Positions 35,130 through 45,318 of a stretch of DNA of 64,000 nucleotides are shown here, piece by piece. Position numbers and translations under genes: made by a program. A model generated the notes under the pieces. That model did no database searches and was not told the origin of the DNA. It worked only from the letters and a program-made list of their open reading frames with translations. Origin of the DNA: Paraburkholderia sp. D15 (lineage in GTDB: Bacteria; Pseudomonadota; Gammaproteobacteria; Burkholderiales; Burkholderiaceae). Within the stretch, counting starts at the first letter, position 1. Every line of letters starts with the position of its first letter. The stretch spans positions 310,001 to 374,000 of the forward strand of contig NZ_CP110397.1 of NCBI RefSeq assembly GCF_029910215.1. Direction: 5' to 3'.

Positions 35130-36218
35130 TCAGGTTCTCGGAACCATGGAAAGCGGTTCGGGCTCGCCGTTCGATTCAGGCGACAAAGGCGCGTGCGGCG
35201 TAGCCGTTTTTAGTCCTTTACCCAGCGTCGTCCCATTCGATTTGCGCCGCGCAGCGTGCCGTTCGATCACGCGTTGCAGCAGACAGAACGCGCACAGCAG
35301 CGCGCCGATCACGATGCGCGTCCACCATGAACTGAGCGTGCCGTCGAAAGTAATCAGCGTCTGGATGGTGCCAAGAATGCCGACGCCGAACACCGAGCCG
35401 ATCACATAACCCACGCCGCCCGTCAGCAACGTGCCGCCGATCACCGTTGCGGCAATCGCGTCGAGTTCCATGCCCTGCCCCTGCAACCCATATCCCGACA
35501 GCACGTACAACGTGAACACCACGCCCCCGAGTGCGGAGCACAAGCCGCTCAATGCATAGACGCCGACCTTCGTGCGTGAAACGGGCAGCCCCATCAGCAG
35601 CGCCGAGCGCTCATTGCCGCCGACCGCATACACGTTGCGGCCAAAGCGCGTAAAGTGCGCGACGAAGATCGCGATGAGCAGCGTCGCAACGGCGATCAGC
35701 GCGCCCGTGGTGAGCGGCGCGCCGCCCACGTCGATATGAAACGCCGACAGCGCATGAAATGTAGGATCGTCGATCGTGATGGATTGCGTGGTAATCAGAA
35801 AGCACGCGCCACGCGCGAGAAACATGCCCGCCAGTGTGACGATGAACGGCTGCAAACGGAAAAAGTGGATCAAGGCACCCATCGCCGCGCCATACGCCGC
35901 ACCGAAAGCGAGCACGAGCGGCAGAATCACCCAGGCGGGCCAGTGCAAACGCTCGGTGAATACGGCGCACAGGATGGTGGTCAACGCAACGACTGAGCCG
36001 ACAGAAAGATCAATACCGCCCGACACGATCACAAACGTCATGCCGATAGCGACGATCAGCAGAAACGCGTTGTCGGTGAGCAGACCCATCAACACTTGCA
36101 GCGAGAAGAAACCCGTGTACATCACCGAGCCGAAGCCGAACAGCACGGCAAACAGAACGACGGTAACAACGATCGGCAGGATGCGCGGATCGGTCACGCG
36201 ATCAAAAAGATGACTCAT
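35130..36218 (-). CDS. yjfF: CUT2 sugar ABC permease, YjfF-like
   Basis: An inner-membrane permease of about 362 residues with 8-10 helices. It shows the BPD_transp_2 signature (IVSGGIDLSVGSVVALTTIL; VYAVGGNERSALLMGLPVSR; LDAIAATVIGGTLLTGG). The ATG at 36218 overlaps the stop of the first permease gene by ATGA. It pairs with the YtfT-like permease, as in the E. coli galactofuranose transporter. The C-terminal tail is longer than usual and polar. Confidence 0.88.
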   Translation of the reverse strand: MSHLFDRVTDPRILPIVVTVVLFAVLFGFGSVMYTGFFSLQVLMGLLTDNAFLLIVAIGMTFVIVSGGIDLSVGSVVALTTILCAVFTERLHWPAWVILPLVLAFGAAYGAAMGALIHFFRLQPFIVTLAGMFLARGACFLITTQSITIDDPTFHALSAFHIDVGGAPLTTGALIAVATLLIAIFVAHFTRFGRNVYAVGGNERSALLMGLPVSRTKVGVYALSGLCSALGGVVFTLYVLSGYGLQGQGMELDAIAATVIGGTLLTGGVGYVIGSVFGVGILGTIQTLITFDGTLSSWWTRIVIGALLCAFCLLQRVIERHAARRKSNGTTLGKGLKTATPHAPLSPESNGEPEPLSMVPRT

Positions 36219-37261
36219 CGTGACGTCTCCGCGAAGCGTTGCTTCGACATGAATGGCAGAACGCGCCTGCATTGCCGCATTAAAACCGCGCGCGCCGTCG
36301 ACGATTGGATCACGCTGACCGCCAGCACCACCGCCGCCTTGACCACGAGCGTCGCTTCGGGCGGCACGCCTATCGAATACGTCGTATATGTCAGCGTCTG
36401 GATGATGAGCGCGCCCAACACCGTGCCCGCAAGACTGAAACGTCCGCCGAGCAGCGACGTGCCGCCTAACGTCACCGCGAGAATCGCGTCGAGTTCAAGC
36501 AGCAGGCCGGCGTTGTTGCCGTCCGCGCTGCGCACGTTCGAACTCGCCAGAATGCCTGCCAACGCCGCCGTCAAACCCGAAAACGCATAGACGCCGAACA
36601 CGATCATGCTCGCGCGCAAACCCACGAGCCGGGTCGCCACCGGATTCACGCCGATCGCACGAATGAAAAGCCCGAGTGCCGTACGATTGACGAGCAATGC
36701 GGTCATGACGAGCGCACTCGCCGCTACCCACACCGAACACGGCACACTCGCCAGATATCCGCCGCCCACGCGCAAATAGCCGGGCGCGCCGATTGGAATA
36801 ATCTGGCCACCTGTCAGCAGTTGCGCGACGCCGCGTCCCGCGACCATCAGAATGAGTGTCGCGATGATTGGCTGCATGCCGATAAAGGCGACGAGGAGCC
36901 CGTTCCACGCGCCCGCAAGCAAACCGACTGCCAAGGCCGCGAGCAAAGCGAGCGGCACGTTCGCGGGATTGTCGGCAAGTATCGTGGCCGCCGTGGCGCC
37001 CGCGATGGCGACGATCGCGCCGACCGAAATGTCGATGCCACGCGTGGCAATCACGAGCGTCATGCCAAGCGAGACCAGCACGAGCGGCTCCGCGCGATTG
37101 AGAATGTCGATAGGCGCGCCGAACAGATGACCGTCCATCAGCGTGATGGAAAGGAAATGCGCATTGTGCGTGAGATCGAGTAGACACAACGCGACAAGCG
37201 TGACGAACGGCCACAGCAACGGATGCTGAACGAGCGTTTCAATCCGGCTCCATGGCTTCAT
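36215..37261 (-). CDS. ytfT: CUT2 sugar ABC permease, YtfT-like
   Basis: A 348-residue permease with the family motifs VIATRGIDISVGAIVAIAGA, IGVNPVATRLVGLRASMIVF and LELDAILAVTLGGTSLLGGRF. Its start overlaps the ATPase stop by ATGA. It forms the membrane channel with the YjfF-like partner encoded next. Confidence 0.9.
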   Translation of the reverse strand: MKPWSRIETLVQHPLLWPFVTLVALCLLDLTHNAHFLSITLMDGHLFGAPIDILNRAEPLVLVSLGMTLVIATRGIDISVGAIVAIAGATAATILADNPANVPLALLAALAVGLLAGAWNGLLVAFIGMQPIIATLILMVAGRGVAQLLTGGQIIPIGAPGYLRVGGGYLASVPCSVWVAASALVMTALLVNRTALGLFIRAIGVNPVATRLVGLRASMIVFGVYAFSGLTAALAGILASSNVRSADGNNAGLLLELDAILAVTLGGTSLLGGRFSLAGTVLGALIIQTLTYTTYSIGVPPEATLVVKAAVVLAVSVIQSSTARAVLMRQCRRVLPFMSKQRFAETSR

Positions 37262-38772
37262 TCCGATCCTCCGGCAATCAGGCGATACACGTCATCTTCG
37301 GAAGCGGTGTGGCCCGCGACTTCGGCAACTTTGCGGCGATCGCGCAAGACCGCGATGCGATGACTCACGCGCACCACTTCACTTACTTCGGACGATATGA
37401 ACAGAATGCCCAATCCGTTCGCACACAGCGCCAGCACGCGGTCCATGATCTCGAACTTCGCGGCAACGTCGATCCCGCGCGTCGGTTCGTCGAGAATCAG
37501 CATTTTCGGTTCTGTCGCGAGCCAGCGAGCGAGCAAGACCTTTTGCTGATTGCCGCCGGAGAGCAGACCGACAGGCTGCTCCGCATCGCGCGCGCGAATC
37601 CCGAGTTGTTCGATATAACGGTCGGCAAGCTCGCGTTGTTTCGACTTGCCGATGCAACGCCACACACCGCGACGCGCCTGCACCGCGAGAATGATGTTCT
37701 CCCGTATAGAAAGATCGGCGACGATGCCTTCCTTCTTGCGATCTTCCGGGGAATAGCCAATACCCTGGCGCACGGCGTCGCGCGGTGAATGCAGTTTCAC
37801 CGGCTTGCCATTCACGATGGTTGCGCCCGTATCCGAATGCTCCGCGCCGAATAGCAGACGCGCGGTCTCCGTTCGCCCCGAGCCGAGCAGCCCCGCGAGA
37901 CCGAGTATCTGGCCACGCTGCATTTCAATGTCGACCGGATTCATCAGGCCACGCCTGCCGACGCCGCGCATTTCCACAAACGGTTCCGTAGCACTTGCTT
38001 GTGCCGGCAGATCGGTGGCGGCACGCTCGAGGCGCTCCGTCACGCGTTCATGCCCAACCATCTTCGACACCAGTTGCGACACAGCCAGATCTTTCGCGAG
38101 ATACTCGCCTTCGCGCTCGCCGTTGCGCATCACCGTAATGCGGTCGGATATCGCATACATCTGCTCAAGAAAATGCGTGACGAACAGAATCGCAAGACCT
38201 GCGTCGCGCAAGTTGCGCAAGACGTCGAAGAGCCGCGTGACTTCGCCGTCGTCGAGGCTGGAAGTAGGTTCGTCGAGAATCAGCACCTGCGCGTCGACCG
38301 ACAGCGCGCGCGCAATTGCCACCATCTGTTGCACCGCAATGGGGTACGTGTCGAGCGATTTGCTCACATCGACCCAAACATTCAGTTCCGCAAGTGAGCG
38401 CTCAGCTTTACGGTGGATGCTTTTCCAGTCGATCATGCCGTACCGTTTGGTTTGACGGCCCGCGAACACATTTTCGGCTACCGAGAGATTCGGGCACAGA
38501 TTGACTTCCTGATACAGCGTGCGAATGCCGGCCGCTTCCGCTTCAAGCGGCGAAGCCAAATTCACGGCAGTACCGCCGAGTCGGATATCGCCCGCGTCGG
38601 GTTCGTGCACGCCGGTCAGTACATTGATGAGCGTAGACTTACCCGCGCCGTTCTGCCCCATCAACGCATGAATTTCTCCTCTATACAGACGGAAATCGAC
38701 TTCATGCAGCGCGCGCACGCCGGGAAAGCTTTTGCACAACCCTATCGTTTCAAGCACGGGAGTGTCGGTCAT
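37258..38772 (-). CDS. ytfR: CUT2 sugar ABC ATPase, YtfR-like (two ATPase domains)
   Basis: About 504 residues with two nucleotide-binding domains. The first has Walker [11 protein letters not shown] and Walker [13 protein letters not shown]. The second has a degenerate Walker A (GLLGSGRTETARLLFG), signature [16 protein letters not shown], and Walker [13 protein letters not shown]. This layout is typical of RbsA/YtfR/AraG proteins. The frame is open to 38865, but the ATG at 38772 begins the conserved domain. A strong hairpin lies between this gene and the binding-protein gene. Confidence 0.92.
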   Translation of the reverse strand: MTDTPVLETIGLCKSFPGVRALHEVDFRLYRGEIHALMGQNGAGKSTLINVLTGVHEPDAGDIRLGGTAVNLASPLEAEAAGIRTLYQEVNLCPNLSVAENVFAGRQTKRYGMIDWKSIHRKAERSLAELNVWVDVSKSLDTYPIAVQQMVAIARALSVDAQVLILDEPTSSLDDGEVTRLFDVLRNLRDAGLAILFVTHFLEQMYAISDRITVMRNGEREGEYLAKDLAVSQLVSKMVGHERVTERLERAATDLPAQASATEPFVEMRGVGRRGLMNPVDIEMQRGQILGLAGLLGSGRTETARLLFGAEHSDTGATIVNGKPVKLHSPRDAVRQGIGYSPEDRKKEGIVADLSIRENIILAVQARRGVWRCIGKSKQRELADRYIEQLGIRARDAEQPVGLLSGGNQQKVLLARWLATEPKMLILDEPTRGIDVAAKFEIMDRVLALCANGLGILFISSEVSEVVRVSHRIAVLRDRRKVAEVAGHTASEDDVYRLIAGGSE

Positions 38773-38830
38773 GGATCTCGCCGTAAGAAGAGGACGGTGA
38801 TCCATCGCGTGAGCGCGATGAACTCCATAC

Positions 38831-38858
38831 GTAACTGCATGCAAACGCATGCAGTTAC
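38831..38858 (-). promoter_or_regulatory. Perfect 12-bp hairpin between binding-protein and ATPase genes
   Basis: GTAACTGCATGC (38831-38842) and GCATGCAGTTAC (38847-38858) are exact complements with an AAAC tetraloop and no T-run. The position after the binding-protein gene suggests an mRNA-stabilising or partial-attenuation stem that keeps the binding protein more abundant than the membrane components. Confidence 0.7.
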
Positions 38859-38875
38859 ACGCCATGTCCGACGCG

Positions 38876-39844
38876 TCAGTACTTACGTTGCGGCAGTGTC
38901 TGCGCGGCCACGCTCATCGGGAAGATGGTCTCCTCCGTCACGATCCGCTTCGGCAACTGCTTGCCCGCCACCACGTCCTGCACGGCGGTCATCAATTGCG
39001 GTCCGAGTAGCGGACTGCATTCCACGTCCACGTTGATCTTGCCCGCAACCATCGCTTCGAATCCGCCTTTGGTCGCATCGAACGAAACGACCGTCACGTC
39101 CTTGCCCGGTTTGATGCCCGCCTCTTCCATCGCCTGGATTGCGCCGAGCGCCATGTCGTCGTTATGCGCGTAGACCACGTTGATCTGCTTACCGTAGGTC
39201 TTCACGAATGCTTCCATCACCTGCTTGCCGCCCGCGAGCGTGAAGTCGCCGCTTTGCGATGCGATCACCTTGAACTTCGGGTCGTTCTTGATGACTTCCA
39301 GCAGACCCGCGCGACGATCGTTCGCCGGCGCGGAACCTACCGTACCTTGCAATTCGACAATATTGACCGGCCCTTTATCGTTCCTGTAATGCTCTTCGAG
39401 CCACTTGCCGCCGCGTCTTCCTTCTTCTAGGAAGTCCGAGCCGATCATCGTCACGTAAAGCGACTTGTCTTTCACATCGATATTGCGATCCGTCAGAATG
39501 ACGGGAATCTTCGCGGCTTTCGCTTCAGTCAGAATCGGTTCCCAACCGGTTTCGACCACGGGCGAAAACGCGATCACGTCCACCTTTTGCGCAATATATG
39601 AGCGAATTGCCTTGATCTGGTTCTCCTGCTTCTGTTGGGCGTCGGAGAACTTCAGGTTGATACCCGCCTCTTTCGCGGCCGACTTCACCGACACCGTATT
39701 CGCCGTACGCCAGGCGCTTTCAGCGCCGACCTGCGCGAAGCCGAGCGTGATCTTTTTGTCTTCGGCGTGTGCGTTGACACTCGCAACGAGTACCAGCGCC
39801 GAACCAAGCATTGCACCGAGCACCGTGCGTCGGATGTGTTTCAT
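38876..39844 (-). CDS. ytfQ: Sugar-binding protein, YtfQ-like
   Basis: A 322-residue periplasmic binding protein of the type I fold. The signal peptide is cleaved near NAHA-EDKKITLGFAQVGAES; WRTANTVSVK follows. The core has FSPVVETGWEPILTEAKAAKIPV and VYAHNDDMALGAIQAMEEAGI. It resembles E. coli YtfQ (galactofuranose) and related pentose or galactose binders. It is the first gene of the minus operon, 152 nt after the LysR gene. Confidence 0.9.
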   Translation of the reverse strand: MKHIRRTVLGAMLGSALVLVASVNAHAEDKKITLGFAQVGAESAWRTANTVSVKSAAKEAGINLKFSDAQQKQENQIKAIRSYIAQKVDVIAFSPVVETGWEPILTEAKAAKIPVILTDRNIDVKDKSLYVTMIGSDFLEEGRRGGKWLEEHYRNDKGPVNIVELQGTVGSAPANDRRAGLLEVIKNDPKFKVIASQSGDFTLAGGKQVMEAFVKTYGKQINVVYAHNDDMALGAIQAMEEAGIKPGKDVTVVSFDATKGGFEAMVAGKINVDVECSPLLGPQLMTAVQDVVAGKQLPKRIVTEETIFPMSVAAQTLPQRKY

Positions 39845-39966
39845 GGCTGTCTCCTGATGGATCGCGTCTGCCGCGGCTCGAAGTCCGAGGTCACGAGCTC
39901 GTTCGAGCCCTGCGCAAGAGTAGTCTCACGATCTCATGTTGGTCCAATCAGTAATTCGGCGATGTC

Positions 39967-39986
39967 GATATCAATGTTGGTATATC
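39967..39986. promoter_or_regulatory. Candidate LysR-type operator upstream of the YtfQ-like gene
   Basis: GATATCAATGTTGGTATATC has outer arms GATAT and ATATC with internal TTGGTAT, which recurs as the GGTAT half-site before the dehydrogenase gene. It lies between the LysR gene and the operon it probably controls. Confidence 0.45.
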
Positions 39987-39996
39987 GTGCTCGGCG

Positions 39997-40971
39997 TCAC
40001 GCGTCGATCGTGTCTGTCAACGTCCCGTAGACTTCCGCGGCCGCGCTCTCCAATGCGCGCAGCACCACGTTCGCCGCCGGCGACAACGCCTGATCCTGGC
40101 GCGTGATGATGCCGAACGTGTCCATCCGGCAAGACAATTCGATTGCAAGCCGCTTTAACGTGCCGAAGCTCTCGTACTGACGCGCTACTTCGTCGGGCAC
40201 CACGGCGAGCATGTCGCTTTGCAGCAGCAAGCTCGAAATGGCGAGGAAGTTGTTGGTATTTACCACGTTCTGCGGCGGATTCAGCCCGAGCTCTGCAAAC
40301 GCAAGATCTATCCGATGACGCAGCACGCTACCGGGCGCGTGCAGCACCCATTGTGCGTTCACAATATCGCGCAGCGTCAGACCGGCAGCCTGTTCGTACG
40401 GGTGGCCAGGCCGCGCGACGACGCACAGCGGTTCGTCGGCAATCGGCGTGAACTGCACAGCGTCTTTCAATTGACCATGCTGCGGCAGCACGCGCCCGAT
40501 CATCACGTCGATCTGGCCTTGCATCAGAAGCGGCAGCATCACGTCGGAGGTCTCGACGTTCAGCCAAATCTGCAATTGCGGGTACTGCTCTTTCACGCGC
40601 CCAACGGCAAGCGGCACCATGCGCGCGGCCGCGGCAGCAATCACGCCGACCCGCACTTCGCCCATCAGGCCGACCCGCAACGCGGCAATCTCGTCCTGTG
40701 CCTTATTGAGGTTCGATAACACCATGCGCGCATGACGGATCATCACTTCGCCATACAGCGTCGCCTGCATGCCGTGCTGAGTGCGATCGAAAAGCCGCAC
40801 GTCGAGCGCATCTTCGAGTTCTTTCAGCAATCGCGACGCGGCGGGCTGCGTCATGCCGAGCACGTCCGCCGCGCGACGCACGTTGCCCTCTTCCTCCATG
40901 GCTGCGAGCAATAACAGTTGACGCGTCTTCAGGCGCGCGCGCACGAACCAGTTCGAGTATCCCTGTGCCAA
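39997..40971 (-). CDS. gbpR: LysR-family regulator, GbpR-like
   Basis: A 324-residue protein. The N-terminal winged HTH is LLLLAAMEEEGNVRRAADVLG with MTQPAASRLLKELEDALDVRL. The effector domain has VRVGVIAAAAARMVPLAVGRV and MGLVPDE-like LAVVPDEVARQYES. It resembles GbpR, which controls ChvE and related sugar uptake and responds to pentoses or galactose. It sits between two divergent transport operons and has candidate operators on both sides. Confidence 0.85.
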   Translation of the reverse strand: MAQGYSNWFVRARLKTRQLLLLAAMEEEGNVRRAADVLGMTQPAASRLLKELEDALDVRLFDRTQHGMQATLYGEVMIRHARMVLSNLNKAQDEIAALRVGLMGEVRVGVIAAAAARMVPLAVGRVKEQYPQLQIWLNVETSDVMLPLLMQGQIDVMIGRVLPQHGQLKDAVQFTPIADEPLCVVARPGHPYEQAAGLTLRDIVNAQWVLHAPGSVLRHRIDLAFAELGLNPPQNVVNTNNFLAISSLLLQSDMLAVVPDEVARQYESFGTLKRLAIELSCRMDTFGIITRQDQALSPAANVVLRALESAAAEVYGTLTDTIDA

Positions 40972-40988
40972 TGCCGGCTCCCACGTTT

Positions 40989-41044
40989 TGGGTACAACCC
41001 AGTTTCAATGAATAGCGACCAGAACGCCATACCTGCTTTGGTAT
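40989..41044. promoter_or_regulatory. Candidate LysR operators between the regulator and the dehydrogenase gene
   Basis: Two dyads lie here: TGGGT-ACA-ACCCA (40989-41001) and ATACC-N6-GGTAT (41029-41044). The second has perfect 5-bp arms and the partial palindrome form expected for LysR-type boxes. Confidence 0.5.
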
Positions 41045-41128
41045 CGATGCTGGCGAAAAAGTGATTGGAAAGGAATCAGGGGCTTCCTTGGAATCCGACC
41101 GTCGAACTATGAGTCGCCTCGCCCCGAG

Positions 41129-42559
41129 ATGAAACGCGAATCGCATCTTCCTCTGGTATTCAAGCACTACCTGAACGGCAGTTGGACGACGAGCGCGACC
41201 ACGGGCATGTCACTGAATCCGTCCGATCTCGATGAACCCATAGGTGAATACGCTCGCTCCGACGCACGGATGGTGGACGCGGCGATCGATTCGGCGAGCG
41301 CCGCGCGCCGCGAGTGGGCGCGCGTCGGCTCGGCACGGCGCGCGGAATCGCTCGATGCAATAGGCACTGAAATACTCGCACGCCGCATCGAACTGGCACG
41401 CCTGCTGGCACGCGAACAAGGCAAGACGCTGCCGGAAGCCATGGAAGAAACGATCCGGGCGGGACAGGTATTTCGCTTCTTCGCAGTCGAAGCCGTGCAC
41501 CGGACCAGCGACTGTCTTCGCGCTCATCGCGGCGCTGCAGCAATGGACGTTGACGTCAGCTCCGAACCGCTCGGCGTGGTGGCGGTCATCACGCCGTGGA
41601 GTTTTCCGCTCGCCATTCCCGCCGCGAAAATCGCCGCCGCGCTCAGCGCAGGCAATTGCGTCGTGTTCAAGCCCGCCGAACTGGTTGCGGGTTGCGCGTG
41701 GGCACTCGCCGATATCATCAGCCGTTCGGGTTTGCCCGCAGGCGTATTCAATCTTTTGCTCGGCAGCGGCCGGGTCGCTGGTGCGCGGCTCGTCGCGAAC
41801 GCCGGCGTTCAAGGCGTGAGTTTCACCGGATCGACGCTGACCGCGCGAAGCGTGCTGCAGGCGGGCGCCGCGCGCCGGATCGGCGTGCAATTGGAAACGG
41901 GCGGCAACAGCGCACTGATCGTGCTGAACGACGCGAATCTGGACAAGGCGGTCGATGTCGCCGTTGCGAGTGCATATGGGATGAACGGTCAACGTTATGC
42001 CGCGGCGTCAAAACTGATTGTCGAGCACGGTGTGCGCGCCGCTTTCACCCACGCGCTGCATTCCCGGCTCGAACGGCTCACCGTCGATCACGCGTTAAAG
42101 CGTGGCGCGGACGTGGGTCCCCTATTTGACGAAGGGCGCGTGCAATGCAATCTGGACACCGTGGCAAGAGCCGAAGAACGCGGCGCGCAGCGGATTCACG
42201 GCGGCCGCGTGCTGGAGCGTGGGACGCGCGGTTATTTCTTTGAACCCGCGTTGCTGCTTGGAAAAGCAGGCGTGCCGGTGGCGCGCGACGAAGTGTTCGG
42301 GCCGATCGCCGTCGTGCTGGACGCCGACGACTACGCGCACGCATTGCACCTCGCGAACGAAACGCCTGACGGCACGTCATCGCCGTGTAGCGGACTGTGC
42401 ACCGCGTCGCTCGACATTGCGCAGCATTTTCGCCGTCACAGTCACAGCCGTGCAGTCACGGTCAATTTGCCGACCACAGTCGCGGCCGATCCGCCATCCG
42501 TCGATTTCGCCCGCGACAACTTTTTTACTCAGCCCCGAATCGTCTATCTTGCAGCCTGA
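41129..42559 (+). CDS. Aldehyde dehydrogenase homologue lacking catalytic Cys (KGSA dehydrogenase type)
   Basis: A 476-residue protein of normal ALDH length. Most of the NAD-binding part is recognisable: VFKPAELV (Lys181), SFTGSTLTA, and [11 protein letters not shown] with the general-base Glu256. However, the nucleophile position reads [12 protein letters not shown], with Tyr290 (TAT at 41996) instead of Cys. The oxyanion Asn of TPWNFP is Ser158 (TPWSFP), and the C-terminal PFGGxKxSG segment is absent, replaced by unrelated sequence. In this locus the intact enzyme would oxidise alpha-ketoglutaric semialdehyde. As read, it cannot do so by the normal mechanism; it is a decaying gene or a pseudoenzyme. 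Confidence 0.85.
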   Translation: MKRESHLPLVFKHYLNGSWTTSATTGMSLNPSDLDEPIGEYARSDARMVDAAIDSASAARREWARVGSARRAESLDAIGTEILARRIELARLLAREQGKTLPEAMEETIRAGQVFRFFAVEAVHRTSDCLRAHRGAAAMDVDVSSEPLGVVAVITPWSFPLAIPAAKIAAALSAGNCVVFKPAELVAGCAWALADIISRSGLPAGVFNLLLGSGRVAGARLVANAGVQGVSFTGSTLTARSVLQAGAARRIGVQLETGGNSALIVLNDANLDKAVDVAVASAYGMNGQRYAAASKLIVEHGVRAAFTHALHSRLERLTVDHALKRGADVGPLFDEGRVQCNLDTVARAEERGAQRIHGGRVLERGTRGYFFEPALLLGKAGVPVARDEVFGPIAVVLDADDYAHALHLANETPDGTSSPCSGLCTASLDIAQHFRRHSHSRAVTVNLPTTVAADPPSVDFARDNFFTQPRIVYLAA

Positions 42560-42657
42560 ATTGGCGCGCTGTTTACCGTGCCGTCCGCGGTATGCGTGGA
42601 ATGGCGCCGCAGTCCCACGTCGTGCCCCAACTACAACTCGATCTACCAGGAGACAAC

Positions 42658-43722
42658 ATGAAATCGCTCAAACTAGTCGCGGCCGCGCTCGCGCTCAGCT
42701 TCTGCGCAGCGGCGCCCTACGCTCATGCCGACGACAACGGCATGGTGGGCATTTCCATGCCCACCAAGTCGTCGTCGCGCTGGATTTCCGACGGCCAGAG
42801 CATGGTCGACGCATTCAAGGCCAAAGGGTATCAGCCCGATTTGCAGTACGCGGAAGACGAAGTGCCGAACCAGATTGCGCAGATTGAGAACATGATTACG
42901 AAGGGCGTAAAAATTCTGGTGATCGCGCCGATCGACGGCACCACCCTATCCAATACGCTCAGCAAGGCGCAAGCGCGCGGTATCAAGGTGATTGCTTATG
43001 ACCGCCTGATTCGCGGCACCAGGGACGTGGACTACTACGCGACATTCGACAATTTCGGTGTAGGCGCGATGATGGCCGACTCCGTCGTCAAATCGCTCGA
43101 TCTGAACAATCGCAAGACCCCCGCCAACATCGAGATCTTTGCCGGCTCGGCGGACGACAACAACGCACACGTCGTCTACGACGGCATGCTCTCCGTCATG
43201 AAGCCGTATATGGACAGCGGCAAGGCCGTGGTGCGCAGCAAGCAGGTTGCATTCGACAAGGTCGCCACATTCCGCTGGGACGGCGCGACGGCTCAGGCAC
43301 GCATGGACAACCTGTTGAGCGCGTATTATGGCAATTCACATGTGGACGCAGTACTTTCGCCGTATGACGGCATCAGCATCGGCATCATTTCCGCGTTGAA
43401 GGGCGTGGGTTACGGCACCGCGCAACAGCCGATGCCCGTGATTACCGGCCAGGACGCGGAGATTCCGAGCATCAAGGCGATCATTCGCGGCGATCAGAAA
43501 ACCACTGTTTTCAAGGACACGCGTGAACTGGCGAAGGCCGCCGTCGACATGGCGGACGCCGCGCTGAACAACAAACCGGTTCCCGTCAACGATACGAAAA
43601 CCTATAACAACGGCGTGAAAGTCGTGCCGACATCTCTGCTGAAACCGGTTCTGGTGGACAGCGGCAACTGGAAGACCGTGCTCGTTTCGAATGGCTATTA
43701 CAAGGAATCGCAACTCAAGTAA
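42658..43722 (+). CDS. chvE: Sugar-binding protein ChvE
   Basis: A 354-residue periplasmic protein. Signal peptide ends near [23 protein letters not shown], the typical ChvE/XylF start. Family segments include [40 protein letters not shown] and [12 protein letters not shown]. The ATG at 42658 has CAGGAG upstream. It binds aldoses such as arabinose, galactose and xylose. It begins the second transporter, chvE-gguA-gguB. Confidence 0.92.
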   Translation: MKSLKLVAAALALSFCAAAPYAHADDNGMVGISMPTKSSSRWISDGQSMVDAFKAKGYQPDLQYAEDEVPNQIAQIENMITKGVKILVIAPIDGTTLSNTLSKAQARGIKVIAYDRLIRGTRDVDYYATFDNFGVGAMMADSVVKSLDLNNRKTPANIEIFAGSADDNNAHVVYDGMLSVMKPYMDSGKAVVRSKQVAFDKVATFRWDGATAQARMDNLLSAYYGNSHVDAVLSPYDGISIGIISALKGVGYGTAQQPMPVITGQDAEIPSIKAIIRGDQKTTVFKDTRELAKAAVDMADAALNNKPVPVNDTKTYNNGVKVVPTSLLKPVLVDSGNWKTVLVSNGYYKESQLK

Positions 43723-43769
43723 GTCCGCGTTTGCACCTTGCGAGAATCCACGGCAACAGGCACGAGTTC

Positions 43770-45317
43770 ATGAATACGATTCTTGAAATGCGCGGTATCC
43801 AGAAGAGCTTTGGCGGCGTCAAGGCGCTGAACAATGTGAATCTGACTGTCCGCGAAGGCGAAATTCACGCGATATGCGGCGAGAACGGCGCCGGCAAATC
43901 GACGTTGATGAAAATCTTGAGCGGCGTATATCCGCACGGCAGTTATGCCGGAGAAGTGGTGTATCGCGGAGAAGAACGCAGGTTTTCGGGAATCCGCGAC
44001 AGCGAACACGCGGGCATCATCATCATTCATCAGGAACTGGCGCTCGTGCCCATGCTGTCCATTACCGAGAACATTTTTCTCGGTAACGAACAGGCGACGA
44101 GCGGCGTGATCGACTGGGATGCGTCGTATGCGAAGACGCGGCAACTTCTGACGAAGGTCGGCCTCAGCGAGTCGCCGGATGTGCCCGTGGTCACGCTCGG
44201 TATCGGCAAACAGCAACTGGTTGAGATTGCGAAAGCGTTGTCGAAAGAAGTCAAACTTCTGATCCTTGACGAACCCACCGCCAGTCTGAATGAAAAAGAC
44301 AGTGACACGCTACTCAAGCTGCTGATCGAATTGCGCGAGCGCGGCGTCACTGCCATTCTCATTTCTCACAAGCTGAATGAAATCTCGCGCGTGGCGGATG
44401 TCATTACCGTGGTTCGTGACGGCTCGACCGTCGACATGCTCGACTGCAAGGCCGAAGCCATCAGCGAGGATCGCATCATCAAGGCGATGGTGGGACGCGA
44501 GATGAACGACCGCTATCCGCCGCGCACGCCACATACGCCTGAAAAGCCGCGTATCGGCGAAACGATGTTCGAGGTGAACGACTGGAAAGTGCACCATCCC
44601 GGTCAGACGGAGCGGCTGGTCATCAAGGGTGTGAGTTTTCAGGCGAAGCGCGGCGAAGTGGTCGGCATTGCCGGACTGATGGGCTCAGGTCGCACGGAAC
44701 TCGCGATGAGCGTGTTCGGCCGTTCTTACGGCAAGAACATTTCCGGCACGGTGAAGATCAAAGGCAAGGAAGTGGACGTATCCACGGTGCCGAAAGCCAT
44801 CCGCCACGGCCTCGCCTACGTGACGGAAGATCGAAAAGGCGCGGGCCTGCTGCTCGACGACACCATCAAGCGCAACATCTCGCTCGCCAATCTCGACTCG
44901 GTATCGCGTTTCTCTGTGGTGGACGAATACGCGGAAAGCGTTATTGCGCTGGATTACCGCGCGAAGCTGCGGATTCGCTGTCACGACATAAGCCAGAAAG
45001 TGGGCAATCTGTCGGGCGGCAATCAGCAGAAGGTGGTGCTGAGCAAATGGCTGCACTCGGCACCCGAAGTACTCATTCTCGACGAACCCACGCGCGGTAT
45101 CGATGTGGGTGCAAAGTACGAGATCTACACCATCATCAACCAGGCAGCGAGTGACGGGAGATGCGTCGTCATGATCTCTTCCGAAATGTCGGAACTGCTG
45201 GGCATGTGCGATCGCATCTATGTAATGAACGAAGGACGCATTGTCGACGAAATCTCCGGCGCGAACGCCAGCCAGGAAGACATCATGCGTGCCATCATGA
45301 GAAATGGAGCTCACTGA
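43770..45317 (+). CDS. gguA: Sugar ABC ATPase GguA (MmsA-type)
   Basis: A 515-residue protein with two ATPase domains. The first has Walker [14 protein letters not shown] and Walker [14 protein letters not shown]. The second has [16 protein letters not shown], signature [15 protein letters not shown] and [13 protein letters not shown]. It energises uptake of the ChvE-bound sugar. The ATG at 43770 starts the conserved region. Confidence 0.93.
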   Translation: MNTILEMRGIQKSFGGVKALNNVNLTVREGEIHAICGENGAGKSTLMKILSGVYPHGSYAGEVVYRGEERRFSGIRDSEHAGIIIIHQELALVPMLSITENIFLGNEQATSGVIDWDASYAKTRQLLTKVGLSESPDVPVVTLGIGKQQLVEIAKALSKEVKLLILDEPTASLNEKDSDTLLKLLIELRERGVTAILISHKLNEISRVADVITVVRDGSTVDMLDCKAEAISEDRIIKAMVGREMNDRYPPRTPHTPEKPRIGETMFEVNDWKVHHPGQTERLVIKGVSFQAKRGEVVGIAGLMGSGRTELAMSVFGRSYGKNISGTVKIKGKEVDVSTVPKAIRHGLAYVTEDRKGAGLLLDDTIKRNISLANLDSVSRFSVVDEYAESVIALDYRAKLRIRCHDISQKVGNLSGGNQQKVVLSKWLHSAPEVLILDEPTRGIDVGAKYEIYTIINQAASDGRCVVMISSEMSELLGMCDRIYVMNEGRIVDEISGANASQEDIMRAIMRNGAH

Positions 45318-45318
45318 A

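Noticed and set aside
34079..35203. Long open frame antisense to the sugar-acid dehydratase
   Set aside because: It is Arg/His-rich, typical of the complement of a GC-rich gene, and the dehydratase on the other strand is unmistakable.
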